Origin: Acholoe squamosa
Taxonomy: Eukaryota; Annelida; Polychaeta; Phyllodocida; Polynoidae
DNA: 64,000 nucleotides
Reading direction: 5' to 3'
Assembly (NCBI GenBank): GCA_949317995.1
Contig: OX439038.1
Location: 2,560,001-2,624,000, forward strand
Below the pieces are notes generated by a model. That model made no database searches and was not told the DNA's origin. It was given only the letters and a program-made list of their open reading frames with translations. Of the stretch, positions 52,721 to 64,000 are shown in pieces (position 1 is the first letter of the stretch; the number at the start of each line of letters is the position of its first letter). Position numbers and translations under genes: made by a program.

Positions 52721-54614
52721 TGTATGCTAACCCCCAACCTATAATCTCAGTATCTACAGTACATGGAGACATATTTCATTGCCATGGACCTCTATGCCCT
52801 TGTCTAATGGACTGCATAGAGACCCTCAGTCAAGGAGAAGTAAAATAAGTATGTCACACAGCATTACCTAGCACTCAGGTGTATGGGTCAGGAATATATG
52901 ACGTGCCTTCATTATGCATGTCAAGTGGAGTTGACGAACCAAATGTGAGAGCACCTCATTCAACATGCCTTCACACATGTCATGTGGGAGACAAATCGTG
53001 ACGTTTGCAGTATGCGTCAAAGAGATGTCTGTGTGAATTATGTATTTACATGGTAGGACAACAATCACATGACATGTGATGTACAAATACAAGGCATCCT
53101 GTTGGTGGCAAAAGTGGAGGCAAGATGTTAATGTAAGATATTGACTGATGAAGTATGTATTGATTGCATGCCCTATTGACAAGGTTATCATGAAACTCAA
53201 TGTGTGAACATTACCTTATTAACCAGTACATATTTTATATATAAAAAAACGTGGTGACATGGAAAGGGTGGCTTTTACTTATCATTATTTCAGATAATGA
53301 TTGGGTTACTGGACTGGGGTATCATTGTTTTATTGAGGTATTACATATACTTGATATATATCTATATGAACATGAACATTGTTATATTGATTATCACTAT
53401 AATTATTTTTTCCTTTGATGTCTCTCATCTACTGAAGCTAGAAGATAGATTATGCATACTTTGGGTCCCAACCACTATTCCCGGGAAAATCCAAAGACAA
53501 TATTAAGCTTTAATGAAATTTTAATTTTTTCAAAGAGAATTATGTCTATGTTTATGTGCCATGTGTAATGTGACAGGTGTCATTGGAGACATTCTATGAT
53601 TTATAAACACAACGTTGGCATACACTTTGCCACTTCTTTCCAAACAAATATCAGAAAAAGGATAACCTGACTACTAGATATCTTGATGCTGAGTCACCAG
53701 TATCTATTGTCTACAATGTGTAATGTGCACACCAAAGGTGATTTCTTAATGTGATATTTGTGTTAATTAGGACCCTAAGTAAAAATAAACACATGGAGCC
53801 TAGATTTTCAAAAGCACAACCTTTTCCTACCCTAAATTTTAGAGGATTCGTATTATAGATTAAGACAATGAAACATCATATATGGCAGGGGAATGCACTA
53901 TTCACATTTAAAACCTGTACATTCACAGGTAGCTTTAGAAAGTTTATTCCTAGACTATGACTTGGCATGTAGCATCAGATCCTTAATGGATATGATAGCA
54001 TGGGTAGACATTAACACTGGACCGCTGGCCAATAGCCAGTAGAATTGGCTGCGGGCCAGTGATTATTTCTAGAAATCCTTTAGAATTGGCCATTTGGCCA
54101 GTAGAAAATTTGAAAATACATTGCCAAATACTTGACTGCTGGCCCAGGTGGCCAAAGCCCGGAAATGTTAGTGTCTACCCCTGGATAGGGTAGGAAGCCT
54201 CTTGTATTCAGGGAGATTCAGATCTAATATTGAGATCTCCTGAAACTCTCTGGAAGCCAAATCCTAAATGTACCTTATTGAAGCAAAAGCAGCACTAAGT
54301 TAGACTTGGCAGAGCTGCTTCCTGTGAGCTGTTAACTATTCATGTGGTGTGAGTACTTTGTGTCAGGTCCTAGGAGTTGGTGTTCTCCATAAGTTATTTA
54401 CTACACAGGAAATGTTGCCACTTTCACCATTCATCTTATGATGAGGACAGGGGTGAACAAACACTATTCTTTTAAAATATTTCAACTGAGGTATTTCCTT
54501 CTGAATTATTTCTCATAATTAACACATAATACACTGACATCCCTAAAAGTTACTCAGTGAAATGTTGGTGAACCTCTTATTCCTGTTGGACTGCATATTC
54601 GTCTTGTAAGACTG

Positions 54615-55461
54615 CACAGAAAAACCTAGACTTGCTGAAAAGTAATCAATGCAGATGACTTTAGGTCATCATTCCTCGTTGATGAAAGAAAGTAATCATT
54701 TTGATCATACCATTTCTCCCACCAGGGGGCCCTACTTTTTGATGATGTGACATGTCTCAAACAATCCAGATCATTGTTGTGGTAAAATTGATATAAATAA
54801 TTGTCATAAATGTATCAAAATGCATGTTTAAAGTGGGAAAGTTATGTAAAATTGTGTTGAAAAGGGGACATGTTGTAAAATGAGAATGAAAGTAAAATAG
54901 ACATAATCAGAGCATAAACACCTATTGTTTGTCAATGGTCCTATCAAGAAGTATGACGTTTGGCATCAACTGCTCCAAATTATATAACAATGAATCAATG
55001 TTTGGCATCAACTGCTCCAAATTATATAACAATGAATCCCATATCTTCAAGGAGAAGACCCACACTAATAAAGGAATGGGGGTTAGGTTGTTGGGGTGGG
55101 GTCGGGGGAATTCCAAAACTATTCTTTTATTTCTTATCTTGAGCAACATTATACTTCAATCAAATTGTTTATCCAGAGCTACTAGATCATTATGCAAATA
55201 AACTGCAGAAGAAAGCTACCACAAATCATGTAAATATGACAGTCCCCTTTTTCCTGGTGAGATTTCCATCTTGAGCAACATTGTACTTCAATCAAATTGT
55301 TTATCCAGGTCATTATTATCTCAGCATGTGAAAAACTAATCAGTATTGATGACCTGAACTAATCACATATGATGGAAGGGGTACTCTCCCTGGTCTGCAT
55401 CAAATTGAGCACCCTAAAGTGATCACTACTGATTAGTTTCTGCAGTCATAGGTTTTCAGTG
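54615..55461. mobile_element. CACTG-ended non-autonomous DNA transposon, copy B only
   Basis: 847 bp with imperfect inverted ends CACAGAAAAACCTAGACT and CACTGAAAACCTATGACT. A 2-bp TG duplication flanks it, and copy A at 35,981-35,990 shows the empty site with a single TG. CACTR ends with short duplications fit CACTA/EnSpm-like elements. No transposase. The interior has a 42-bp direct repeat (from 54,958 and 55,000) and a captured host segment (55,176-55,269). Confidence 0.7.
55176..55269 (+). repeat. Host segment captured inside the transposon
   Basis: 94 bp match 37,055-37,148 and 56,872-56,965 with one mismatch. It is bracketed by a 39-bp direct repeat of element sequence (55,138-55,176 and 55,270-55,308). 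Confidence 0.85.
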
Positions 55462-55896
55462 TGAGTCTTAGCACTTCCTCAGGTTTTTACCTGAAGCCTC
55501 TAACGATGCCATCTTGCCTCTCTCTCTAATTTCCCTTCGTAAATCATCCGAGGAAGTCTAATGGCATCTTTCACATTTATGCAGTATTATATTTAGCACA
55601 CCTGTCTGTAGTAAAAATATGAGGGGATCGCATACCCATGATCTATACCTTTAAAATACTATGTTGGCTCATAGAAATGCTTTCCAGCTTTTCGATTGAA
55701 CTCATGCTGACATGTACTTTTACTATTGTAAAATGTTTGGTTTCTCCTTGCTGTGTAATCAACTCTGGTAGGGCTAAAGGAAAAGCAGGAATAAGAAAAT
55801 ATGATTAGTGAGGAGATCTAGACTTGATGTAGTTCTGCATTATGCCTTTTATATTTATAGAAACATATAAAGTACCTATTGAGATGCACACAGAGA

Positions 55897-56275
55897 ACAT
55901 GATTTATTTTATGTGAATAACTTCTTCCCGTAGAGATAGCATTGCATGGCCGATCCGCACACCCCCAGTGGCGTAACGTGTGCTAATCCACCACAGCGGC
56001 TGATCCACCACTGCAGCCTCGTTCTGGGTGCATGTAAACATTCAAAATGGCGGACTGGTGCTCGTACGGGGAACTACGGTAACAGATTTTGCTAATTTTC
56101 AGTTAATTAAGCACTCTAAAAACATAAAATAAATATAGAACTAACCTCCACTGGTGTCCTCGGTGGCTGATCCACCCCTCGGGGGGAGTCTCCCCCTCTC
56201 GCTAACGCCCTCGGGGGAGACCCCCCCCTCTCGGTGGATCGGCCACCTTGTACACCAAGGTCGTTTAGTTCTATC
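55897..56275. mobile_element. Insertion with GC-rich fold-back, copy B only
   Basis: About 375 bp absent from copy A at about 36,456. Its right part (56,137-56,275) is an inverted repeat: TAGAACTAA..., CGGTGGCTGATCCACC and CTCGGGGGGAGTCTCCCCC on the left are mirrored by the right arm. No coding frame. Confidence 0.7.
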
Positions 56276-58496
56276 TATATGTTGCGGCTTCAGCTTCTAC
56301 AGACGTTGAGCTGATCTGATGGCATGCCTTTCATTTCCTCTATAGAGTTTGATATCTAGCACTCTAGCATCTTCCTTGCAGCAGTCTGGAGATCTCAATG
56401 TTAGACATAAAGCTCCTTGAATACAATGAGTTTCCCTCCCACAGCACATAACCCTCATAAGGCTGTAGCTATCAAAATAGTCAATTTTTTATGTCTTTGC
56501 AAAACTTTATATTTAGCAGTTTACCTGGCTTTTAACATGTAATTCTAACAATATGCATAGAAACAAAAATTAACTTTGTCACTCTTGGTTCATTCACTTT
56601 ATAAATAAAGCTGCTAAGGAGGTCTGATGACATCTTCTATATCTGTAAGGCATTACCCGGTATCAGGTTAAATATTGATCACCTTTATCCTGTTAAAGCA
56701 CAAATGTGAGGGAAATGTATGTTCAGCCTTTAGACTTTCAAACTACCGTCATTTTACTTCTGAATTTCTGAATTGCATAGATTACCTTTGAGTGTTAAAG
56801 GCAATAATTGGAAATAATGCTGCCTACTGAGAAGAGATAAAAAATGGCTCTGCTTTCCACAAAAGGAATGGGAGCTACTAGATCATTATGCAAATAAACT
56901 GCAGAAGAAAGCTACCACAAATCATGTAAATATGACAGTCCCCTTTTTCCTGGCGAGATTTCCATGGAGAAAAAGGTAATAATTGCATCCCACTTATGAA
57001 TGTGTCTGTTTGCACTCAAAAAGGCTGAAACAAATTAGGCATACCTGATGGGATTAAGCATGAATTAGGCATAAAAAAGTCAGTAAAATGTCATTATGTT
57101 GTGAGAAAAGCTTAGTGAACAACCTTAAATGTAAATAAGGTACATGCAGTTATGCTTTCTGTGTCTATTTAATTTCTGATAACATCACTTAACAGAAAGC
57201 GTAATAATAACATGTGAGTGAAGTCTACTATGGAATGTGTGTAATTAAATTTCAGGCATTACCGTAGTAAAAAGTATGTGGTGGGCACCCACAACACAAC
57301 TCAATCCGGGTCTAAAGGTTTATGGTTTATGATGGAGAGAAGCTGGGAGTGCACCTTATATGCAAGGTACATGGAACAATCAATTGGTAAATACAACTTA
57401 AAATAGCTTTGAACGGGACACATTTCAGCATGCTTCCCCTGAATGGTTACGGCTCTTAAATGGTGACAATAGACGGTGAAATGTACATCCACCATCCACC
57501 CGGCTACTTGTGTTAACCCTATAATAGCGTTAACCTTTTCAGGGTGAAACATGTATTCTACCATTGTGCTGGTCTACCCCTCCAACTGCCCCCTCATCCC
57601 CCCCCAAAAAAAAAAAAATAATAGAAATTCCGTATGTGTACCAAATCTTCTCCGAACCTACCTACATATAAATCCTGCATGTGTGACAGTCTTTGAAGAC
57701 AGTCCTGCTGTGAGAGAAATGTTGGTCTTCCTCCATTTGAGACATGCACTCACATTACATACCTTTTTAAAAGATAGTAGAAAGGGAAAAAATAAATCAT
57801 ATCATAACATCATCAGGTAAAACTGTACTCAGCAGAGTTTAAGAATTCATCAATGACACTCTCCATAGTCATGTTAACACCTTCAGTATGGAGACTTTTT
57901 TAATAACTTGTTGACCAAGTTAGGAGGTGGGAGAGAGCTTTAGTACTCTTACATAATAGACTGGTGAGAACTAAGTCCAAACACCCTTATCTAATTGACT
58001 GTCTGCAGTCTGGGGGCCGGAAAAAATATGTAATATAGTCTATGCCAATGGTAGATACGAAAGAGGAGCAAGCCAATTTCTAAAGTGAACTTTAATCAAT
58101 TTTACCAAACCAACACTTCTTCAAAGTCTATTAACAGTGAACAACTGCTGAAGCTTTGGCCTCATAGGACCAGGCAATATCACACTATATTGAACCATAA
58201 ACCCACTAGTGCTGTCTCATAACATGGATTAATGCGTTTATCTAACGTATTCATCTATTATGTATGAATTTCTTACCTTATGACCCCAGAATTAATCCAG
58301 GAGAAGACTTTTGTAAGTGCATATGATCCGCACAGTTTGCCAAGCCACCATAGCCATTGTTTTTACTCCACCCGTCATACCCTCGTCTTTCCAAATACTT
58401 TTCGGGTAGAATCCAAGCATGCCAGCTCTTGTACTTCTAATGCCAGCAAATATACGATCTCTAGTTGGTGTTCACCTACATTTTGTATCCATTTAT

Positions 58497-58692
58497 AAAT
58501 AAATAAGAATCCATTGATTTTCCATAGCAATCCAACGCACACGGCCCGATACATGACAATTGCGTCTTGTTTATGAAGCGGGGAGGTGCCCGGATGTAAG
58601 AACTAGGTCAACCACGCGTCGAACAAGGAATGGCCTACGGGGCGGGTCCCGACCCGTATCGCTATGCAAAATCAATGGATTCTTATTTATTT
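58497..58692. mobile_element. MITE with 32-bp inverted ends (copy B)
   Basis: Copy of 38,680-38,875 at the expected offset of 19,817 bp; nearly identical. Confidence 0.8.
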
Positions 58693-58858
58693 CGAACAAA
58701 ATGGCGAAATTAGGCATGGCATGTTAATATAGGATATCTAAGGATGTTTCTCTGTTAATAACTCCACCAGGCTCCATTGGATTCTATGCTAATGAGGTCT
58801 GTAAACATCAGGTATGTTGGACAACTTTTTCAAATCTTTGATGTACATAGCTTTGTAT

Positions 58859-59460
58859 CACCGGCTTGGTATAGTGGACAGCGAGCTCGTCTCCTGCCCC
58901 AGGGGCCGGGGATCGATTCCTGTTGAACCCTGAATGGTTTTAACTGGAAATGTATGGAGGAGTTGACTTTGTATACTCATCCAATTTATTAAGATGTCCA
59001 GATTGAAACCAGCACCTTCTTGAAGAAGAACAAGAGGTCTCAGAGTAGGATATGGATAATTCATGACGAGTGTGTGTTAGTGAAGGATAATTACATGAGG
59101 CCATAGGCCGAGTGTAATTAGCCTTTGCACACACTCGTCGGCAGTGGACAGCGATAGCGCACACGGCGAAAAAAAGATGCGCCCAGACCGGGACTCGATC
59201 CACGTACCTCAGGCGGCTGAGCGCAAAGCGCTAATTGCTAGGCCACGGCGTCACACACCTCAACGGTCGTCTCGGCTTGGCTTTGTTTGAATGCGTCCCG
59301 CGGTTATGTGTACACGATCGGTACACACACCTCGGCACCCGGCTAGACTTCCTTTGTTTGGTTTAGTTCTAGCCAACCACTTCTCATCAGTCCCTGTGGT
59401 GCACTGCATAGGGAGTTGGACTAGGGATCTTAGGCTGCAGGTTCGAGCCCTGCCCTGGTC
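58859..59460. repeat. Copy B cluster of three tRNA-like sequences
   Basis: Counterparts of 39,042-39,643 at offset 19,817: plus strand 58,859-58,932, minus strand 59,179-59,251, plus strand 59,388-59,460. Confidence 0.5.
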
Positions 59461-62400
59461 AAGACTATCATGGGTTTTAACATGTAACATATGACATGGA
59501 AGGACATGAGAGGCGTGCGTGTTATCCATGGATAACTGCAAGGCGTGCAGGTTATCCATGGATAACCGCACGCCTTACAAAATTAATGTTACAGCCTACA
59601 GGGTGTGCAATATCGACAGGTATGTGCATGGGAATATCCAGCAAAAAGCACTAAGCAACCCAGAAATCGTGGTATAAAGCTTGATAACGCACGGGGGTTA
59701 TGACCAAAAAGGCACTGTAGAGGCCAGAATCGTGAGATAAAAAACAATATTGATAACCATTAAAAAGCAAGATGTTTTTTTTCCTGTCATGTCAACAACA
59801 ATGGCACTTCTCTTCTTATCCTTCTTTGGGGCATAAAAGCTAAAATGTCAGATTTACAACATAAAAAAATTGTTCTCTTGACATCAGAAATTCATTATGA
59901 TGATTGGGCTACATAAAACAGGCATTCTGTTTATGTGCTTGAAGTAGCCTTATACCTTATAATCCTTTGGCATGTCTAGTTTGGCAGGGCATGGTTGGGA
60001 TACATCTTCAGCAGCCTTGAATAATTGACTGAAGGCTAGAAGCAGCCTCAGCTAATTGACTACCTAGAGTCTAAGGCCGGAACAAGGACTAGAGAGCACT
60101 TACTCTAACAACGTTTAATTAGTTTCATTGGGGGTGTACTCACAATATTAATAGCATCTGATGATTATCAGACAAGTTTTATCACAACAATTTAAACCAG
60201 GTGGATTAGATGCTAATTCAATGCCTAGTTCAAGTATGGATGAATACAGGTATAGATGGTTATACCTTGAGGTGCCTTTAGCAAAAGTATTGAAACATGT
60301 AGGGCTTCAGAGAGAAATTAAACCAAGTTAGGGCCCACTTCAGAGGCAATCAGTCCTTATAAGAAGCTAACCACTTTCACAGTACCTTAGCCTTGTTGCA
60401 CCAAAACTAGCTCTTAAGCAGTTTTTTACCATGGCTATGGCTGATTTGCATATTTCAGCGTTCAAGTTTAATGATAAAAGTCGTTGGATTAACCACGGCT
60501 AGAATGAACGATGTTTGACACCGCCATCTGGTGTATAGAGAAAGTACTACCCACGGCATATTAACAAACAAGAAATCCAATATGGCAGAATGGCTTCCTC
60601 CTTGTCCGACCCGACTCGCATTAGAGTTATTTGATTTTCAAGGTAAATACTTAATCTAGAGGTTTATTTGATAAATTTTAACATTTTGTGTGGCACCCAT
60701 TAATCAATGATCCATAGATAGTGTAAAACAAAATTAAATCAGGGCTTCTGTTTTAATGTGCTGATTATATCCAACATTCCAGAAATAGCTGTTTTTCTCT
60801 TTTTTTCTCAACTAATCATTTAGAATTCTCCATTCATTGATACTGTTCCTGTTTGCTTTCACATAGAAACAGATCCATGTTGAGATTATTTTGCTTTCAT
60901 TTTCTTGTTAGCTGAGATAAAACCATGCATCTTCTTCAGTTCTTGCTGGAGTTGCCTTTGTATAGATATGTATAATTAGGTACTCTATGGCACCTTTCTG
61001 ACGCCATTTGAATTACTATCTTTGATATGTGTTGCTGAAGCTTTAACAATAATTAGATTGTAAGCCAATATCATTGCAGTGACTTCCGCAAAGGCTGGTA
61101 TTCCAATTCTTTTGTTCCTTGTGACCTAAATTTTGCCACAAAGAAGATAATGCTTTCTATCAAAATACTTAATGGAAAGATCCACATTCTTCCTAGATCC
61201 TTCTACTCTTAATGAAGATTTGGAATTGCTGAATGCTTATGAAGTGAATTACAGAATTGTTTTAGTTGTAAGTTTTGGATCAGTCCTATTTTGACATCAG
61301 TGAGAAAGAACATTGACAGAAAAAGGTCAGCATATAAAGGGATCACTATCCAACACAGTCACATTTAAAGTGGCAGGTCAGTATATATGGGGCAATTCAA
61401 CAAACGATGTTTTTGGCCCTTTTTGGTTTCTGGGAGGTACAGTAAATTATTTCAAGCACCATTCTACTGATATTTGATAGAAGACATCTGGTGCTTTAAA
61501 AAAAAGGGGAAATTTGCATTTGTCAGCCTATTATTTGGGAGGATACAAGGCTTTGGAGGTGAGAAATGCGGCAAAATTGGCATTATTTTACCTTTTCCTC
61601 TATATCATAAGTCATGTTTTGCCTATTTAAGCAGTTCTTGAACACCCTAAAATATTTTTTTCCCTTAGTGGAGGGACCTATCTTACATTTCAATGTTGTT
61701 AGGAGTTGATTCATGTGACAACTTCCTGTGCAAAAAGACAGGTTTTCTACTGACTAAGCCTACAATAAAAGTACATTGGCTAGCTTGCTAAAATACTAGC
61801 TTTATTCTTATAGTTAACCACCATCAAAAGGGTCCCTTAAGAGGTCTGTTTGGCCAAATAAAAATTGGACCTACCTACAAACCCCATCTCACCATGGACT
61901 TGGAAGTAATTTTCAACATCAGTGGTGTGACTTGCATCAACTGGACATTTAGCTTCATATATCATAAACTACTGCTAATTTCTATATGTGTACCACCCAA
62001 CTTAAGTTAAACAATCAATTTGGATGTCATGACATTGAAATTATGACGAAATTCACCCAAGGCTAGCTGTATGGAGGGGGTAGTTCGGTATTGTTAACGA
62101 GAGTCACATTTTTACAGTAAAATCAGTGTCGGAAAGGAAAGTGACTTCCTGTTACCCAGGCAGAAACGACTGACATCCTGTTTCCTTAGTAAACAACTCA
62201 GCAGATCCCCAGCTACTGCAGGTACAGCCTACAGCAGTTTTCTTCCTAAAATTCCCAGGAATTTTCCCCACAATGGTAAGGAATTTTGATGAAATTCTCA
62301 TGATATATTGTTGAGGGGATGTATGGGCTTTCACACAAGTCTTGATATGTACTGAATCAACGTATTTTGGATGCTAGGGGGTATATATGATAACCAGGTG

Positions 62401-64000
62401 AATGTTCCAAGCAAGTACGACCATTGCCCTCCATGTATAGAGCTGCAAGGCATCTCCCAGCCGAATACCTGGGTCGCGTTAACGCGAGTCACGTTTTGCC
62501 AGGAGTGGGGAAAAGGCATAATTCAATGAAATTCATTGGTCATTGCCTTTCATTCACACTCATATGTGTAGAATAGGGTCTGTACTGTACATTAAAATGC
62601 TTTAGAAGTCTTTTCATTTGACCCCTTGGGCCCCTCTGATGCCGGCCAATGGGAAATTCGTCTAAAACCCTCTTAGGGCTAAAATCTCTATTACTTGAGT
62701 AAATTACATGATGTTTCAATGCTAAATTCCTCCCCAGGCCTCCCTCCTGTCCTTTTGTTCTAATCAACCCACTGTGGAATGCTCAGAATTGCCTCAGTGT
62801 AGGCCTAAAGCTATTTTGCCTGGTTTGTGACTCACGTTAAAGCCATGCCCTGTTCGGCCCTCAATACCACACCACAGGCACAGGCAGGGATTTCCAGGCA
62901 CTGGGCATTTAGATAGGGCTCTTCTGTAATATCCTGATCAGTATTACCCACTATTTTGAGTCAGCTTATGCTACCTTGCTCCCAGCTCGAAAGTGACTCT
63001 GTGTATACACGTTTCTAACACCTAGAGTGACCTAGTCACTCAAGGTGACTCATTCTGACGCTTGTTTGCTGGGCTACTACACTTCAATATACTCAAGTTT
63101 TGGCACTTTCCTAAAAATTCATAGTGATTTTAGTCCCTCTGTATATTCAGAGATAGAGATGGATCAATTATTTTCTCAATTTCGATTCCAGATGCCAATG
63201 AAGATACGGTAAATATTCATAATTTAGCTAAAGACAAACAAAGATTCCATAAGCCACTATTTAGAAGAAAAGTGTTATATGTGACTTCACATCAGATGAT
63301 GACTTCACATCAGATATTCTTTTCTAAAATCGATGGGACAGAGATTGAAATTGACTAAAAATAGACTTAAACTACCAACACTATTGAAGCTGATAAATTC
63401 TATTTTCAGCCTAATGAACTTGATATATCTAGATTTAGATCCACTTCATCATGCATATGTATACAAGGGCTTAGTTCTGCTTTCTGTTCTGGGAGGTCAA
63501 CCTCAATACATATGTGCAATTTGATATTTTTCCTTGAAAACCCATGCTGAAAACTTAGCTATCTATTCCTGTTTTAAAGGGACTAAATCAAATTCAATCG
63601 TAGAAAAATATAGAATAGAAAGGGGTTACCCTATGGACCCAATGGGAGAGAGGGATATTACCATCAGCAGAACCTTTGTGTTATTTTGGTATGCTCTGAT
63701 GGAACGATGGATTAGGTGCTGGATAGCTGAATGACTGGCAGTGTATGAGAGGGATTTGTGCATGAGCGGCATATGTCACAGGGATTTATAGGAAATGATG
63801 GAGCAGTCGGATTCCGGCTCTCTCCCTTTTTATAAATAGTTTTCCTGGGTAACTGTGTGGTCTCCCAGGATAGGTGAAATAAGTGATGTGAATGAGAGGG
63901 ATTAGGGCATGCGTGGCATATGTCACAGGGCATTATAGGAAATGGAGCAGTGGGATTTCAGCTCTTTCCCTTTTCAGGAATTCGTTTCTTTTGTTATTGT

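Larger units (their letters stand above)
50733..64000 (+). repeat. Large direct duplication, copy B (runs off window)
   Basis: Collinear with copy A (32,419 onward). Copy-specific differences are an extra 114 bp near 50,790-50,910, an inserted MITE (50,977-51,355), a replaced patch (52,598-52,720), a CACTG-ended element (54,615-55,461) and an insertion with a fold-back (about 55,897-56,275). A stretch present in copy A near 35,010-35,110 is absent near 53,740. From about 56.3 kb the copies are almost identical. Confidence 0.85.

Overview
The window is metazoan genomic DNA, most likely from a marine invertebrate. It is AT-rich, crowded with satellites, MITE-like elements and retrotransposon relics, and I see no convincing cellular gene in 64 kb. 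The species cannot be fixed from sequence alone; a lancelet, mollusc or similar genome would fit.

The centrepiece is a complete Polinton/Maverick (adintovirus-like) element at 5095-23501 (18,407 bp). It is bounded by inverted repeats of about 383 and 394 bp and by a perfect 6-bp target duplication (GTTAAA at 5089-5094 and 23502-23507). It landed inside an old non-LTR retrotransposon reading frame, whose two halves lie on either side. A divergent control region near 13.1-13.4 kb splits the element into two blocks. The minus-strand block holds a protein with three SUMO-interacting-type motifs, the protein-primed DNA polymerase B, and a cysteine-rich protein of unknown role. The plus-strand block holds two poorly known proteins (one weakly EndoU/BECR-like, one DUF5662-like), a protein of two tandem Death domains, the packaging ATPase, small basic virion-type proteins, a chromodomain integrase, a penton-type minor capsid protein, the double jelly-roll major capsid protein, the adenain-like maturation protease and a coiled-coil protein. 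From the ATPase onward the genes overlap or nearly touch, as in a viral morphogenesis cassette. All core genes are open; the only evident break is a +1 frame change in the basic core-type protein at about 17,309-17,334.

The most interesting cargo is the set of apparent host-interface genes: the tandem Death-domain protein, the SIM-type protein, and inverted repeats dense in ETS, CRE, CCAAT and AGGTCA sites. Together they suggest a virus-like element equipped to tune host cell-death or innate signalling and nuclear SUMO biology.

To the left (1-4700) are a 25-bp minisatellite (1-980) and dispersed repeats. To the right (23.5-64 kb) are retroelement relics, tandem repeats, fold-back elements and a roughly 18-20 kb direct duplication (copy A about 32,419-50,732; copy B about 50,733 to the window end). 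Copy B carries several insertions missing from copy A, including a CACTG-ended element and two fold-back/MITE-like elements, so the two copies give natural empty-site comparisons. The pair could be a true tandem duplication or two haplotypes placed in series by assembly.
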